Origin: Chamaecyparis obtusa
Lineage: Eukaryota > Streptophyta > Pinopsida > Cupressales > Cupressaceae
Assembly (NCBI GenBank): GCA_027943335.1
Contig: BSBK01002799.1
Span: 1,321,001-1,385,000 of the forward strand
Length of the DNA stretch: 64,000 nucleotides
Reading direction: 5' to 3'
Positions 22,344 to 34,870 of this stretch are shown piece after piece; position 1 is the first letter of the stretch, and each line of letters begins with the position of its first letter. A program made the position numbers and the translations under genes. Below the pieces are notes generated by a model. The model saw only the letters and a list, made by a program, of their open reading frames with translations, was not told the origin of the DNA and ran no database searches.

Positions 22344-24417
22344 ATACACTGATGAAGAGTAGATACAATCTCAAATGATAATTGTGAGAGAAATTGTAAA
22401 GGCTGAACTCTCAACAACTTGTGCCACATCGGAAATGTCCACAAGACAAAAGAGTCGATCAACTAAGTCAAATTTTGAATGTACAAGATGACAAAAATAA
22501 ATGATTTTTCTTAAATTCAAAGAAAGAAAATAAGTTTCGACCCAAAAACTGTCGAACAGATTATGTGACACATGAGTCCATAATAAAGAAGAGTGTCGAC
22601 CAACTGTCGAAAACACCCCAATACATCACATGTCATAAAACATTAAAGATATTAGCTAAATTCGACTAACTTGTCAAATAAAAATATCAGTCATCGACTG
22701 ACTATCATGAGAGAGAAAATATAAATACAATAGACTAATGGTCAATATAAAGAACCATAACATGCTATGAAAGAAGACTTTCCTGACAAGAGCTCCAGAA
22801 ACCTACTACACATGAAAACAAGAGGGCGAGAATATTGTAGGAGTGCGTTTCCACCCTACCACGAAGTAGTTATGCTTCCCCGGAATCTTCCCTGACATGA
22901 AAGATACCCAGCCCAGCTAGAAATAGTCTAAGAAAGTAAAACTGACTGAAGTAATGGAATTGTGTGACAAGATACATCCATATTCAAATTACAAAAACCA
23001 TATCATGCACTTCCAAAAATCATTTCTAAATAAAACTGATTCCATTCACAAAATGGATAATGATGAGCAAGATTCTTACTTAATGCATAGTGCAATATGC
23101 TTCATGGGTGTATTCCACATACATACAAAACATAAGTAAAATTATTCCCTTAACTATCCAAACATGTCAATAACATCATAATGTTGAAGTATGATTATAC
23201 ATCAAAGGATTAATCAACATCATTTACCAATAATATAAAACATTTCAACTCTCAAATTCCACTCATTTAGGACAGTCAGTGGTTATCTCAAGAAGTACAA
23301 CTATGCAGTTAATTTCCTATGTCAGAGAATTATCAAAACTCATAAAGCATCTAGTATGACTATGTCCTAAATACATACAAAGTAAAGCCAAAGAATCACA
23401 CATTTATTTGGCAAGCACATTCCTTGCTAATCCAAAAGAAAGACCATCGGTTAATGACATTACTATAATGGATAAACAAGTATTACAAGCAAATTATAGT
23501 TAATAGTAGCCTTATAGCACAAGCACCCACCATCATCATCCAATGGTGTTGATAGCCCTTCTTTTATATTAAAGACACACAATGCTGATTGATAATGGTA
23601 ATATTTAATATTAACACAGTTGGCTCCATGACTTAGATTTCAATTTGGTTGAAATGTTGTGGCATTGCTACTCATTTGCTGGATATTTCATTTTCTATTT
23701 GATGGTTTTACAAGGCAAACTAGCGAACAACGATATAAAATTCTTTTGAAATTTATACAAAATCTTCTTATTGGGAAGACAAAAATCCTAAACAAAAATG
23801 TCGAAAGAATCCTAAATGCATTTTGAAATGTGACAATAACATTAAAGTGAAGTCAATCCAAGAAAAGTATGATCTAAATCTCCAATTCCCATGCATGGAG
23901 GGACATTTGAAGGTGATTTTCACACCTTGTCTTCACCACCTAGTCCTTAAAGATAAGCATCTAAACACTGCTACGATATCCAGATTCACATTGAATGCCA
24001 CATATCAGACAAGTTTTCAATCTGCAGTAACTTTTATATACCGCTCATTATTTGTAATGGAACTAAGATTTGACATTTTGGATAATGACAAATTATCCTA
24101 CTGTAGAAATGACAGAGAAGGGATGGCGAGGACACCTGCCCACCTCACACACATCTGTATGTAAAAGAAAAATAGACTTTCACCGCAGAAGCTTTTCTAC
24201 TGGTTCATCTCTGAACTAATCCATATCCATCAAAACCCAATTGCAGATGTGCTAAAATTAAGCATATAACTTGACAAATATATGTCTAATCTCATCATCT
24301 TGGTAATGGGGCGAGTTTTCTTGTTTTCCCAAAGATTAAAAAAAATGTACAGAGTGAACAGTGCAGAAATCCTAAAGCTACAGAGAATCCAAAGCAACCA
24401 ATTCGATATTTTTTTTT
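22344..24417. other. AT-rich flank, possibly intron of the HSP101 gene
   Basis: No recognisable exon, repeat or transposon domain. Short ORFs (for example 23823-24164) have no family signature. If the exon at 24420 belongs to a live gene, this is intron sequence. Confidence 0.4.
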
Positions 24418-24419
24418 AG

Positions 24420-25115
24420 GCACATGTATTTGTATTCAACACTTTGCTTCAGATGCTTGATGATGGTAGATTGACTGAAGGACATGGTCGGACAGTTAAC
24501 TTCTCCAACACCGTCATCATCATGACATCCAACCTTGGAGAAGAGTACTTTCTTGCAGGACTCTCTGGACGCACATCCATGGAAGTTGCCCGAGAGAAAG
24601 TATTGCAAGAAGTGAGAAAACACTTCAGGCCAAAGCTGTTAAATAGGCTTGATGAAATAGTTGTTTTTGATCCTCTTAAAAATGAGGAGCTGAGAAAAGT
24701 TGCCAGATTGCAGATGAAAGATGTAGCAATAAGGTTTGCAGAGAGAGAAGTTGCTTTGGGAGTCACTGATGCAGCTTTAGACCTTGTCCTTGAAGAAGCC
24801 TGCGATCCTGTCTATGGTGCTAGACCCTTGAGACGTTGGCTGGAAAAGAAAGTTGTGACTCATTTGTCTCAAATGCTCATCAGTGGAGAAATTGATGAAA
24901 ACTATACTGTATTCATAGATGCAATGCCTGGGAAGTCAGGGTTATCCTACTGTGTGGAGAGAAATGGAGAACTAGTAAATCCAGTCACTGGGTTAAAATC
25001 AGATATCTTAATAGAAATTCCTACTAATGTAGTCAAATCTGATGCATCTCAGGCTGTCAAGAAAATGAGAATTGAAGAAATAGACGATGACGAGCCTATG
25101 GAAGAAACTATGTGA
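24420..25115 (+). CDS. HSP101: HSP101/ClpB chaperone, last exon only
   Basis: The exon starts after a T-rich tract and AG (24418-24419), phase 0, and is open for 231 codons to TGA 25113-25115. It encodes the C-terminal part of the second AAA+ ATPase domain and the small D2 domain of a class I Clp/Hsp100 disaggregase. VFNTLLQMLDDGRLT is followed by sensor 1 (MTSNLG, about residues 38-43), the LLNRLDEIVVFDPL region with the arginine finger, and sensor 2 (GARPLRRW). The C-terminus is acidic, as in cytosolic plant HSP101. There is no transit-peptide information because the N-terminus is absent. HSP101 resolves heat-aggregated proteins in the cytosol. Upstream exons are not found in this window, which implies a very long intron or an isolated exon copy. 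The lack of any lesion argues for a live or recently duplicated gene. Confidence 0.93.
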   Translation, partial: AHVFVFNTLLQMLDDGRLTEGHGRTVNFSNTVIIMTSNLGEEYFLAGLSGRTSMEVAREKVLQEVRKHFRPKLLNRLDEIVVFDPLKNEELRKVARLQMKDVAIRFAEREVALGVTDAALDLVLEEACDPVYGARPLRRWLEKKVVTHLSQMLISGEIDENYTVFIDAMPGKSGLSYCVERNGELVNPVTGLKSDILIEIPTNVVKSDASQAVKKMRIEEIDDDEPMEETM

Positions 25116-26782
25116 GATGATTAGCTCATCCGCTTAAGATGTAATCTCATTTTTATTATTAGAAAATTGGTAAGGATGAAGTATAAAAGGAATAGGATTT
25201 AACGCAGAAAAGAAAAACAATCCTCTGGTCTTTAAAATACCAGCAGTTGTAATCTCAAAACAATATAAATTTTAATATGAGGAAACCAATCATTTTAACA
25301 CAGACATATCTACAATACTCATAGCTTTAGAAGGAATAGACAGTTTTTAGCAAGCACATCAGAGCTAAAATTGTTCAGCATTGCACCCAAAATAAACAGG
25401 AAGAAGATAACCTGGTGTTCTTGGTTCGGTTGCAAAGAGCACGCGCACTCTCTGAGTTTTTCCTCCTATCTTACGTTTCCAACCTCCAAAAATAGGGCCA
25501 TCCCCCATCAAGAATAAAAAGATAAGTATTATCAAGAAAAAGCCTGGAAGATACACCGGAGAGGCTAGAAAATAGAGAAGAGGTTAAAGTCCATAATCAA
25601 TGCGAGAAGTGGAAGATATCTGAATTAATGACCACTCTCACAGTTTCTACATTTTAGGAGCAAATTACGGGATGTTAAAGTTGAGATGTCACGTATTATT
25701 TACAAAAGATTTTTAGAAAAATACGGTGACAAATATTTTCAAAATTTGGGTTATGACAGAAATAAAGTAGGTAGAATAATTGAAATATGAAAAACCTATG
25801 ATATTCATCGAAATAGAAAATAACATAAGGAATGTAATTTGTATTTGAATACAGACAAAATAAGGCATGCAAAAACTAGTCACGTTTGGTCACATTTTAA
25901 AATTTTCAAGTTGTGTTTTACAAACAAATGCCATTTTGTAGTCAATTTTGCATTTATGATCAGAAGGCTGAAACTTTCGAAAGCCAAAGTCCCTAGGACT
26001 CAAGCACGCACACTTGCCTTGGGACACACCAAGTTCGAGAAAGTTTGCGCAAGTCCTATAGCTACCATGGTAACTATGAAATTGTTACAGATATCCTTCC
26101 AAAAATTATGTAACTACTGCAAGTCAACAGACTTCTGCAACTGTATACTATTGAAAATATTTATTTTGCAGCAACTGTAGAGTTGTCTCAAGCAACTTTC
26201 CCCATTAACTAAAGGGCTTATACATAATGATTTACTTCAAAAGAAAACACTGTTGTGATTTTTTTTCCTTTCATATAATCCACATTTTTGCGAAACTATC
26301 TTGTCTTTCTTATGGTTTCCTCGAAAGCCTTCCTTAGTGCTCAGCATGACCTTTGATAAAATAAGACTCCCTTGCTATTCCCACCTATACTTATAAATCA
26401 CATTCCTTTTGGGTGGTGCAGGATTGCAGTAACCCCAGCATCTAAGTTGTTGAATCATGGGTTTTTCCAGGCAATTTGGGGTACGATACGTACTGGAATT
26501 AGATTCTGAAATTAATGTCCTGTGGATACATATCTGGGATTTGTGTTTTTAAATGCTGAAATATTTAGTGATTCTAGTTTGACCTTTTAGATAATTTTAA
26601 GACCTAGACTGTTGATTCGTGAACTCTAAACTAATCTATCATGAGATTCTAGCTTTATGTTTTTTATACAGAAACCTGAATTTAAATTACAATGATATGT
26701 TTCAAAATTTGAAATTTGTAATGGTTTTGTTTAGCATATGTATTGGTATATGACATTCTAAACTTAATTCTTTTCTTTAGCT
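25116..26782. other. HSP101 3' flank and spacer
   Basis: Contains the presumed 3' UTR, with AT-rich words after 25240, then featureless AT-rich sequence. Confidence 0.4.
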
Positions 26783-26947
<165 letters not shown>

Positions 26948-28692
26948 TTTGTATGAACGTACTAAAAATGTATCCAAGCCCTCAAAAACATTTATGTCAT
27001 ACCAACATTTCATACCCATGTACCCATTCCCGATTCAGCAACTTAGCCTAGCATGCTTCTGCATCAATGTGTTTGTACATGTACATGTGCTTCATTAGCA
27101 ACTCCCTAGATAAAAATTTTAAGTGACTCAACATGAACCAGGAATGGAGACGTAGTAAAGATTCAAGGGAAAATTTCTTTGGAGGCTAAAATAGATAAGG
27201 CTATTTGATGATAGGTTTAGGTCACCATATTTCAGAAGTGTGTAATAAATGATCCATCCAAGTATGGTCCTTTGTCTACCTCTCATTTCTACCTTCAAGG
27301 GTGGATGGGAGGGGCTTATTCTTGGAGAAAAGACATTGGGAGAAGTTAGTGAAGAGGCTTGTTCAACTTTATATATGAGGTTCCAATTCATTCTTGCTGA
27401 GTTAGACAATCAAGTTCAAACTCCCCTCCACTCTAATTTTTTGTTGTATGATGTATCATAATTCCCACCATATAATGAGCACAATAATTTACGACTGGAT
27501 AATTTGAAAATGTGTGCACGAATGTTAATTAATCAAAATAGTTTAGTTATTTCTAGATATAGGTGAGTTTTGTATCTCAAACTCAGTTTCAGAGTGAGAA
27601 CACCACCGAAATGTTTAATTTTATGAAATTTAGAAGCATTCTAGGCATGTGCTGTTGTTAGAACTTAGAACACCTGATATCAATAAAATATAGTAATTTT
27701 TCCTTCTCATCTCTATATTTTCTTATGTGCATCATGATGATGGATGAATGTTCTTATGATTTTCATAAGTCTTTGAGCCTTTTGTCTCATCCCAGCACAT
27801 TGAAACAGAAAACATCAAAGCTTCATGGACATGGATACAGATGTGGGGACGTATGGATATGGTATTGGATACAGATATGGCTATTTATGAAGACCCCCAA
27901 TATAGATACGATTGGATATGACCTTCATAAATAACATACATTTAATACAATTTTCTAAGTTATTAGAGGTGTTTTTCATTACTTTAAAATCTATATAGAC
28001 AAAAATTGCTACATACATAATTATAGGTTGATTTTACAATTTTCTATATGCAAAATAACTGTGGAGTTGCATTGGAAGCTAAGTTAGATAACCTCAAAAA
28101 ATGACTTGCATAAATAGACAAACATTTCATTTGTCTTCCCCATTTGGTGTGGGTTTTTTATAGTACTATTATTACCTAGAGATACGTTTCCAACATAATT
28201 TGACCTACCCAGGAAATGGGGATGTCCCAAAAATTTAGAGACTTTCAGGATCTCATCCCCTAGTTGTCCTATAAAATTAATTTAAATAATGTTTTGAGAT
28301 TTGATAATTTATTTGACTTCCACTCTCATGTGAGCTCTCAATTTAAATTATTTAACACAAATGATATATGTTAAGGTTCTAAAATGTATAAAAGCATGTT
28401 TTATCCATGTTTTCATATGAATATTTAAAATTTCCCTATATATTTTAAAATTTCCATATTTTTTATATTGTTTTCCCTTGCTCTAGAGGAAAAAATCATC
28501 TCAGAAACCCGTTTCCCCATCCCGTTGTCCTGGAAACCCAGGGTACCTTAGGTTTATACCAAAAAAGAAAATTTGGGCACTTGTGGGTATGGTATCCATC
28601 CTGTACCTATGTCGTATATCCAGCTACTTTGGCTAATTAAGAAAACAATTTAGATTCAAAGAGGCTGTAGCTAGAAATATCCATGAACATAC
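26948..28692. other. AT-rich spacer
   Basis: No supported gene. At 27820-27920 and 28495-28625 there are GGATA/GTATCC-rich patches that may be arms of an old repeat, but no boundaries are visible. Confidence 0.35.
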
Positions 28693-29144
28693 CATCACCA
28701 AATCATTTCCAACACCAATGACCATTGATATGAAATAAATGTAGCTCCACATATTTCTTGGAAGAAGATATAATACAGACCCATAAAATATCCATAAAAG
28801 TGCCCCAACAGTGAAAAAAGCTTTAAGACGATAGCTAGTCCATTGTAATTCCTGACGCAAAAAAGCATAGAAAAAATTGGTAGACACCATAAAGCTGTAG
28901 ACATAAATAATAGACACCATAAATCTCCAGACATAAATTTAGCAGGTACCTAGAAATAACATAATGACAACCAGAAAATCATCATATTCTAGAAAAGGAA
29001 AACTAGAATTTAGTACGTAGATCATTATTCTACAAGAGATGCACAATACTTTATGTTGAAAGAAAATACTTTTAGTCAATTTACCACTGCCTTAGAAGAC
29101 TGCACTATCTGAAGATCGTCTATAAGATAGAAAGCAAGATGAGT
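28693..29144 (-). pseudogene. MFS-transporter-like gene fragment, two exons, one broken
   Basis: Exon A (29144-29085) follows a CATCCAG acceptor and ends at a GTAAAT donor. It encodes 20 residues including AFYLIDDLQIVQSSKAV. Exon B (28949-28693) follows TTTCTAG and ends at a GTATGT donor. It encodes a hydrophobic segment, then ELQWTSYRLKAFF and further membrane spans around LLPRNMWSYIYF. Both exons are phase 0. Exon B is 257 nt because a 29-bp tandem duplication near its start shifts the frame; without it the length is 228 nt, 76 codons. The pattern resembles plant relatives of MFSD12-type major facilitator proteins, a call I hold with moderate confidence. No further exons were found within a few kilobases. 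A relic or a broken duplicate is most likely. Confidence 0.6.
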
Positions 29145-30322
29145 CTGGATGAAACATAAAAAATTGAAACATCATTAAGTATGTCTTGATCTACAAAATA
29201 AATACATGACTGAAACAAGATTTTATATCTGTAGATATTGTCACCAAAAATAACACAAGGAAAACCCATTGTGTACAACAAATCATTATCTTTTATAGAT
29301 CTTTTGAATCAGAGCATTCTAAAAATTATTTTTGTAGCTAGCTGATATCCCACATGTACAATTCTACATTAGCCATTTTAATTATTTTAATTTTCATATA
29401 TTGTCTACAAATGTAGCCATTTTTGGGTTTTACAAAGTACACTATAAGTTCTCTCCAAGAAAATTGAAGAAAAGAAAAAGAAAAAAGAGGTAGAGATTAA
29501 GAGGTAAAACCAATGACCCAGATTAAATCTCAGAAATCCTAACTAGGGTTTCCACCCCATCGGCCAATGAGAAGACACCACCTCCTCAATGGACCAATAA
29601 AAAAAAAGGAAAAGTGGCAACCAATGAAAAGGCACCAAAATGGTAGCCAATCAGAATCAAACACCTATCCTACCCAAGAAGAAAGGAGAAATTTGCCACT
29701 TGGGCTTACATCAAATGATCTTCTAATACAATTCTACCCTTTTCTTTCATCTTCTTAGCCAAGACAATGAACTTGACTAACATGTTTCTGACTTCCTCCA
29801 TGGGAGGGAAAGGTATGTGCCTCATCCTAAGCTTAGTTGTGTTCATCATGTTCTTTGCTGCTTGCAGTGTCTTCTCACTCTCCTCATATCATGCTCTACT
29901 ATCTCATACTCCTGGACTTCAATCCTACCTACTACCTTGCTATCCCTTGAATGTCTTCAACCATTCAGATGGCCACAACCTCACCCCTTGGCATAAGCAT
30001 CTACCTCAACCATGGTGGTGCAGTGCATCTCCCCAAATCTGGATTCGGTTCAACTAGTAAAGCATCACCAACAGCCATAGGCGCTTGGCTTCCTTTCGCA
30101 ATTGATAGAGCCCTCTTGATGGCACTGTACTTTTTCTTGTTGTTGGAGGCTCTTGATGTTCTTTACCTTTCTCAACCTCCAAACTCCTCTTCTTTCTCTC
30201 AATTTCTTTTTGTTGGCAATGTTGGTGTCACCCACTTGCTTCAATTTTGAGAATAGGCGGTCTTTGGCATCCTGTCTTTCTTGGTATGTATTCCCCTTTG
30301 GGTTTTTCTTGTACTCGCATCC
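29145..30322. other. spacer with unclassified coding-like stretch
   Basis: 29767-30057 (+) has an ATG and one hydrophobic segment; 30065-30331 (-) is Lys/Arg/Gln-rich. Neither matches a family I know. The minus-strand sequence may continue beyond the LTR element at 34555-34870, which would make the LTR element an insertion into an older coding remnant. Confidence 0.3.
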
Positions 30323-31344
30323 TATTGGCAATTTGGCTAAGTTGGTTACATAGATGTTGTCATTATGGAAACATATGATCTACATGAAGATCTCACAAGT
30401 TAGAGAGCTAGTATGTTAGAGCACATTGTGAAATTGTCTAAGTACGAGACAAAGTTTTTACCAGTAAGCCTGGGGATAGTTTTTTTTTGCAATGATGATT
30501 GGAGTAATTTTAGTGTGTGCGCACTTGAACATAGAATCTATGATGACTATTGAAGACTCATCTCAGAGTGCAAGTCAATACAGCATGTACAGAAGAAGTT
30601 ATGATAGTTTTACTAAAGATAGTGTCAAGCCGATAGGACATAATATGAAGACAAAATTGATAAAGAGTTAAGGGATTATTTTATTTATCAAAATAATGAC
30701 TTAACAATATAAAGGGATAACATCCTAGATGTTAACCCTTGGATAAATTCATTTGTAATATGATAGTTGACTGGAAAGTTATTAATCCTAATAACTTGTA
30801 TAAATGTAATGTAATCAAGAAGTGATATAAAAGCGAGATTTATGATGCATATGTAATAGTGATAGTGAAAGAGCAACGAAAAGATATTGATGCAAGTAGT
30901 ATAAGGTTATGTACCTTAACCTTCTTTTGTAATTAGTGTATATTGTACATTACTTGTTTGGGCAGTGGGCTCATCTAGTAATCACATTTTGTACTACCAA
31001 CTCCTAATAAGGTTGAGGCTTCTAACAAGGCCTATAGTCCCTTAATCAGGACTGAGACACTATATGCATGTAATAGACTCTTAATAGGGTCAACATCCTT
31101 AACATGATACTTTTGATTAGTGGATCTTTTTGGGTACCATCCCCACTGGGGTTTTCCCTTGGCCAGGGTTTCCTCGAGAATAAATAATGTGTTATGAGTT
31201 CTTTAGTTTTATTGCTATGCATGTTGTTTAGCTTCTTATGCTATGCATGTGCTAAGATAATCTATTATATCCATAATTGGGTAAAAGTAAAAGTTTGTAG
31301 AATACTGATTCACCCCCCACTCTCAGTATTCCCTATTTCTAACA
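30323..31344 (+). repeat. 5' LTR of the LARD-like element
   Basis: Starts TATTGG (TG mutated to TA) and ends CTAACA. TATAAAAG box at 30826-30833. Confidence 0.88.
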
Positions 31345-31346
31345 AT

Positions 31347-31358
31347 TGGTATCAGAGC
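31347..31358 (+). promoter_or_regulatory. primer binding site (tRNA-iMet)
   Basis: TGGTATCAGAGC, the common plant copia primer site complementary to the 3' end of initiator tRNA-Met, two bases after the LTR. Confidence 0.92.
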
Positions 31359-31391
31359 TCTGTCATCCCTGTATCTTTTAGAATTTTCTTG

Positions 31392-33257
31392 ATAGCAAAG
31401 CAAACAGTAGCAGCAATCAAAGATATTGGAAAAAATGAAGTTTTTTCTGTTCCACCTTTATCATCAATTACATCACAGCAAGAAGAAACACAAGTTAAGG
31501 TGAAAGTGGAAGAAATTGAGAAGGATCAAGAAGCAAGGATATCCACTAGATCCACTTCCTCCACACCTAGCAAAAGAGTAAAAGAGAGTGCTACTGGACC
31601 AGGTAAGAGACATAAAACATTAGTGCAACTAGTTCCAAGGAAAATTACAGAAATCAAAGATGATGGCACTTCTATTAAGAAGAAAACTTGGAAACCTAAA
31701 GTTGAGAAGCTTAATGAGTAGATCATTCAGGATGGAGACTTTACAAGAATGAATAACTATTATGAACTCTATAATTATGTAGAGAGATTAAATCTAGAAA
31801 ATGCAATGGTAAAGCATATGATTTTGTCAAATAAGAAGTTTGATATAATTCAGGGTAAGATACTTGATGATTTGTACAATAAACTTGTGAATAGGAAGAA
31901 GAGAGCATCAGAGGAAGACGTATCTATTAGAGAAAATCTTGTAAGAAAGCTTTGTGTTGTAAAAGATGAAGCACACTTTAGTCAGATCATGAAAGCTTTA
32001 AGCACCCATTTGAGAACCAAGAAGAGAACCATTCATATTATGGGAGGCAGATATGAAGAAGTTAATATAGAAACAAAGCAAGTGATCATCAAGGTTATGT
32101 CAAAAAATGTTGGAGAACCATTAGTTGCAGCAGAGCAAGCAGGTGAAATAGAACAAGAGGACATTCCCTCTCCACTAGCCATAAACATTGAAGATGAAGT
32201 CATGAATGTAGAAGGAACGAAGATCACCTTGGATACTAATGATAATGTATTCAAGAATCTAGAAAACATTGTTGACAATTTGGCTTTTGAAGAGTAGGAG
32301 ACTACCAAAGGAGAAGTGAAAAAAGAGACCATAGTAGTAGAACCCTCAGTGACAGAGAAATAGGTACCTATTCCCACTAAAGAAGATATCAATCTTACTC
32401 CTGAGACTAGAAAGAAGAATCAGATTGGATCTATGATTGAGAATTTGGGAAATGAAGTAGATGATGATGATCATATGGAATTGATCACATCCTTGAACAA
32501 GATCATTGGGAAGAACAAGAAAGTAAAAAGTCTTGAAGGATGCTTGAAGGAAATTACTGAGAAGTTACAAGGAGTTGTAACTACACAAATTGCATAAGCT
32601 AACCCTCTGGAGAAAGCAAAGAAAGTAATGAACACTTTTGACAGTGAATTCACAAATTTAACTGATATAGCAAAAGTGAAAGCTCAAGCAGCCTATGAGG
32701 CCAAAATGCTTTTTAACATTAGCCAAAATATCAGGAATGATATCAACAATCTTGATATCTATATAAAGGACTCGAGGAAGAATTTGGAATGAGGAAAATA
32801 TTTGTACATCTAGTGTACAAAATCAAAGACCTTGACAGAAAAAGAAGATCAGAAGATGAAGATGAAGGAAGCAGAAATTCAGAATGAAACTAACTTTCTT
32901 TCAAGCCCCAATGTGAAGGTATTTGATGTTGAGAAGAAAATTCGAAAGATCTATGATGAAATCAGAATTTTGCAAGATGAAAAAGATAGGAAAATGAAAA
33001 GATTCACTCTTTTAAGAGAGCACACTTCTATGAAGTTAAGTATTATTTAAGGGCAATTGGAAGAATGTCTTTCAGCTAAGACATCTTTTCAAAAGTTTAA
33101 CTTTGAGAATCTCCAAGCATGTGAGATAGCATCTTATGGATTGTGCACACTACTCAGTGTGGTAGATTCTATTAAGAAATCATGGGAGAAGGAGTTCGAG
33201 GCTATAAAGGTTGATTTTGCAGATTGTGTTGCAATCCTACTGGCTTTGCAATATTGA
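31392..33257 (+). pseudogene. cargo ORF of the LARD-like element, unknown function
   Basis: A single frame of about 620 codons fills the internal region. It is broken by in-frame stops (TAG 31719, TAG 32295 and several more to 33048) with no frameshift needed. The likely start is ATA at 31392-31394, an inferred mutated ATG. The N-terminal part is Ser/Thr- and Lys/Arg-rich, with a basic cluster suggestive of nuclear targeting (31560-31700). A helical middle part follows (31750-32290), and the C-terminal half is coiled-coil-like and rich in Lys and Glu. It has no capsid, zinc-knuckle, protease or polymerase motif. It may help packaging, as gag-like proteins do, or be a captured gene; I cannot choose. 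Confidence 0.6.
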
Positions 33258-33516
33258 ACTAAGGTATAATCTTTTTTTAATATAGTTTTGTAACCCTCCT
33301 TACCTTTATTTTGTCATTGTTGTTAAAGGGGGAGAGATATATAGCAGAAATTTGATAAGAAATTGATAAGGATTGATACTCTTAGGGGGAGTACTATATT
33401 AGAGATAAGTTTTTTTTGGAGTTATAAGGATAGTATATATCTTATATGATGGCCACAATTTTGAGATTTTGAAGCTGTAGACTTAGCCAATTTTCTCGTA
33501 CGTTGCCACCAATGAC

Positions 33517-33528
33517 AAAGGGGGAGAT
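33517..33528 (+). promoter_or_regulatory. polypurine tract of the LARD-like element
   Basis: AAAGGGGGAGAT immediately precedes the 3' LTR, identical in core to the tract of the copia element. Confidence 0.9.
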
Positions 33529-34549
33529 TGTTGGTGATTTGGATGAGTTGGTTACATAGATGTTGTCATTATGGAAACATATGATCTACATGAAGATCGT
33601 ACAGGTCAGAGAGCTAGTATGTCAGAGCGCAATGTGAAATTGTCTAAGTATGAGATAGTGTTTTTACCAGTTAGCGTGGAGATAGTTTTTGTTTGCAATG
33701 ATGATTGGAGTAAGCTTAGTGTTTGCACACTTGAACATAGACTCTATGATGACTATTGACAACTCATATCAGAGTGCAAGTCAATACGCCATGTACGAAA
33801 GAAGTTATGATAGTTTTACTAAAGATGGTGTCAAGCCGACATGACAAAATATGAAGATAGAATTGATAAAGAGTTAACAGATTATTTTATTTATCAAAAT
33901 AATGACTTAATAATATAGAGGGATGACATCCTAGATGTTAACCCTTGGATAAATTTATTTGTAATATGATAGCCGACTGGAAAGTTATTAATCCTAATAA
34001 CTTGTATAAATGAAATGTAATCATGAAGTGATATAAAAGCAAGATATATGATCCATATGTAATAGCAATAGCGAAAGAGTAGCAAAAAGATATTGATGCA
34101 AGTAGTATAAGGTCATGTATCTTAACCTTCTTTTGTAATCAGTGTATATTGTACATTACTTGTTTGGGCAGTGGGCTCATTTAGTAATCACATTTTGTAC
34201 TACCAACTCCTAATAGGGTTGAGGCTTCTAACAAGGCCTATAGTCCCTTAATTAGGACTGAGACACTATATGCCTGTAATAGACTCCTAACAAGGTCAAC
34301 ATCCTTAACATGATACTTTTGATTAGTAGATATTTGTGGGTACCATCCCCACCAGGGTTTTCCCTTGACAAGTGTTTCCTTGACAACAAATAATATGTTA
34401 TGAGTTCTTTAGTTTTATTGCTATGCATGTTGTTTAGCTTCTTATGTTATGCATGTGTTCAGATAATTTTTTATATCCATAATTGGGCAAAAGTAAAAGT
34501 TTATAGAATACTGATTCACCCCCCCTCTTACTATTCCCTATTTCTAACA
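33529..34549 (+). repeat. 3' LTR of the LARD-like element
   Basis: TGTTGGTGATTT...CTAACA, colinear with the 5' LTR. TATAAAAG at 34032-34039. Confidence 0.9.
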
Positions 34550-34579
34550 CATCTACCATCCTAACCCTTATTTCCACCT

Positions 34580-34870
34580 CTTCTTTCTACAATGTGAGAT
34601 GGACTACACTTATCTCTGAATCTTCAATCCCAGGGATCGAACTACCACTTATTTCTGCCTCTTCAATTTTTATCAAACTACACTTATATCTACCTCTTCA
34701 TTTCTAGTGATGGAACTACCACTTATTTCTGCCTCTTTGAATCCTATGAATGAAACTGTACTTATATCTCCCTCCTTCAATCTTAGGGGTGGGACTACCG
34801 CTTATTTCTGCCTCTTCAAATCCTATGAATAAAACTACACTTATATCTCCCTTCTTTAAATCCTATGGCT
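34580..34870 (-). repeat. about 78-bp tandem repeat, coding-like on the minus strand
   Basis: Three to four diverged units share CTTATTTCTGCCTCTT and CACTTATATCT. On the minus strand they read as repeated acidic peptides (GRY/EEAEISG), a degenerate protein repeat. Some units are out of frame. Confidence 0.6.

Larger units (their letters stand above)
30323..34549 (+). mobile_element. non-autonomous LTR retrotransposon (LARD-like, 4.2 kb)
   Basis: Two LTRs of 1,022 and 1,021 bp flank a 2.2-kb internal region with a tRNA-iMet primer site, a purine tract and a non-pol ORF. Flanking 5-mers are CATCC and CATCT, a target duplication with one change. There is no RT, integrase or RNase H, so it must be mobilised in trans. 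Many LTR differences (visibly more than 5%) make it older than the Tat-type element. Its termini and primer site match those of the copia element at 40-47 kb. Confidence 0.9.

Noticed and set aside
25365..25556. Minus-strand ORF with a hydrophobic N-terminus then GGWKRKIGGKTQRVRV
   Set aside because: Looks somewhat protein-like, but I recognise no family and see no clear splice sites or start context.
29767..30057. Plus-strand ORF with a signal-peptide-like hydrophobic segment
   Set aside because: No family signature downstream and no continuation by splicing; a chance ORF is as likely.
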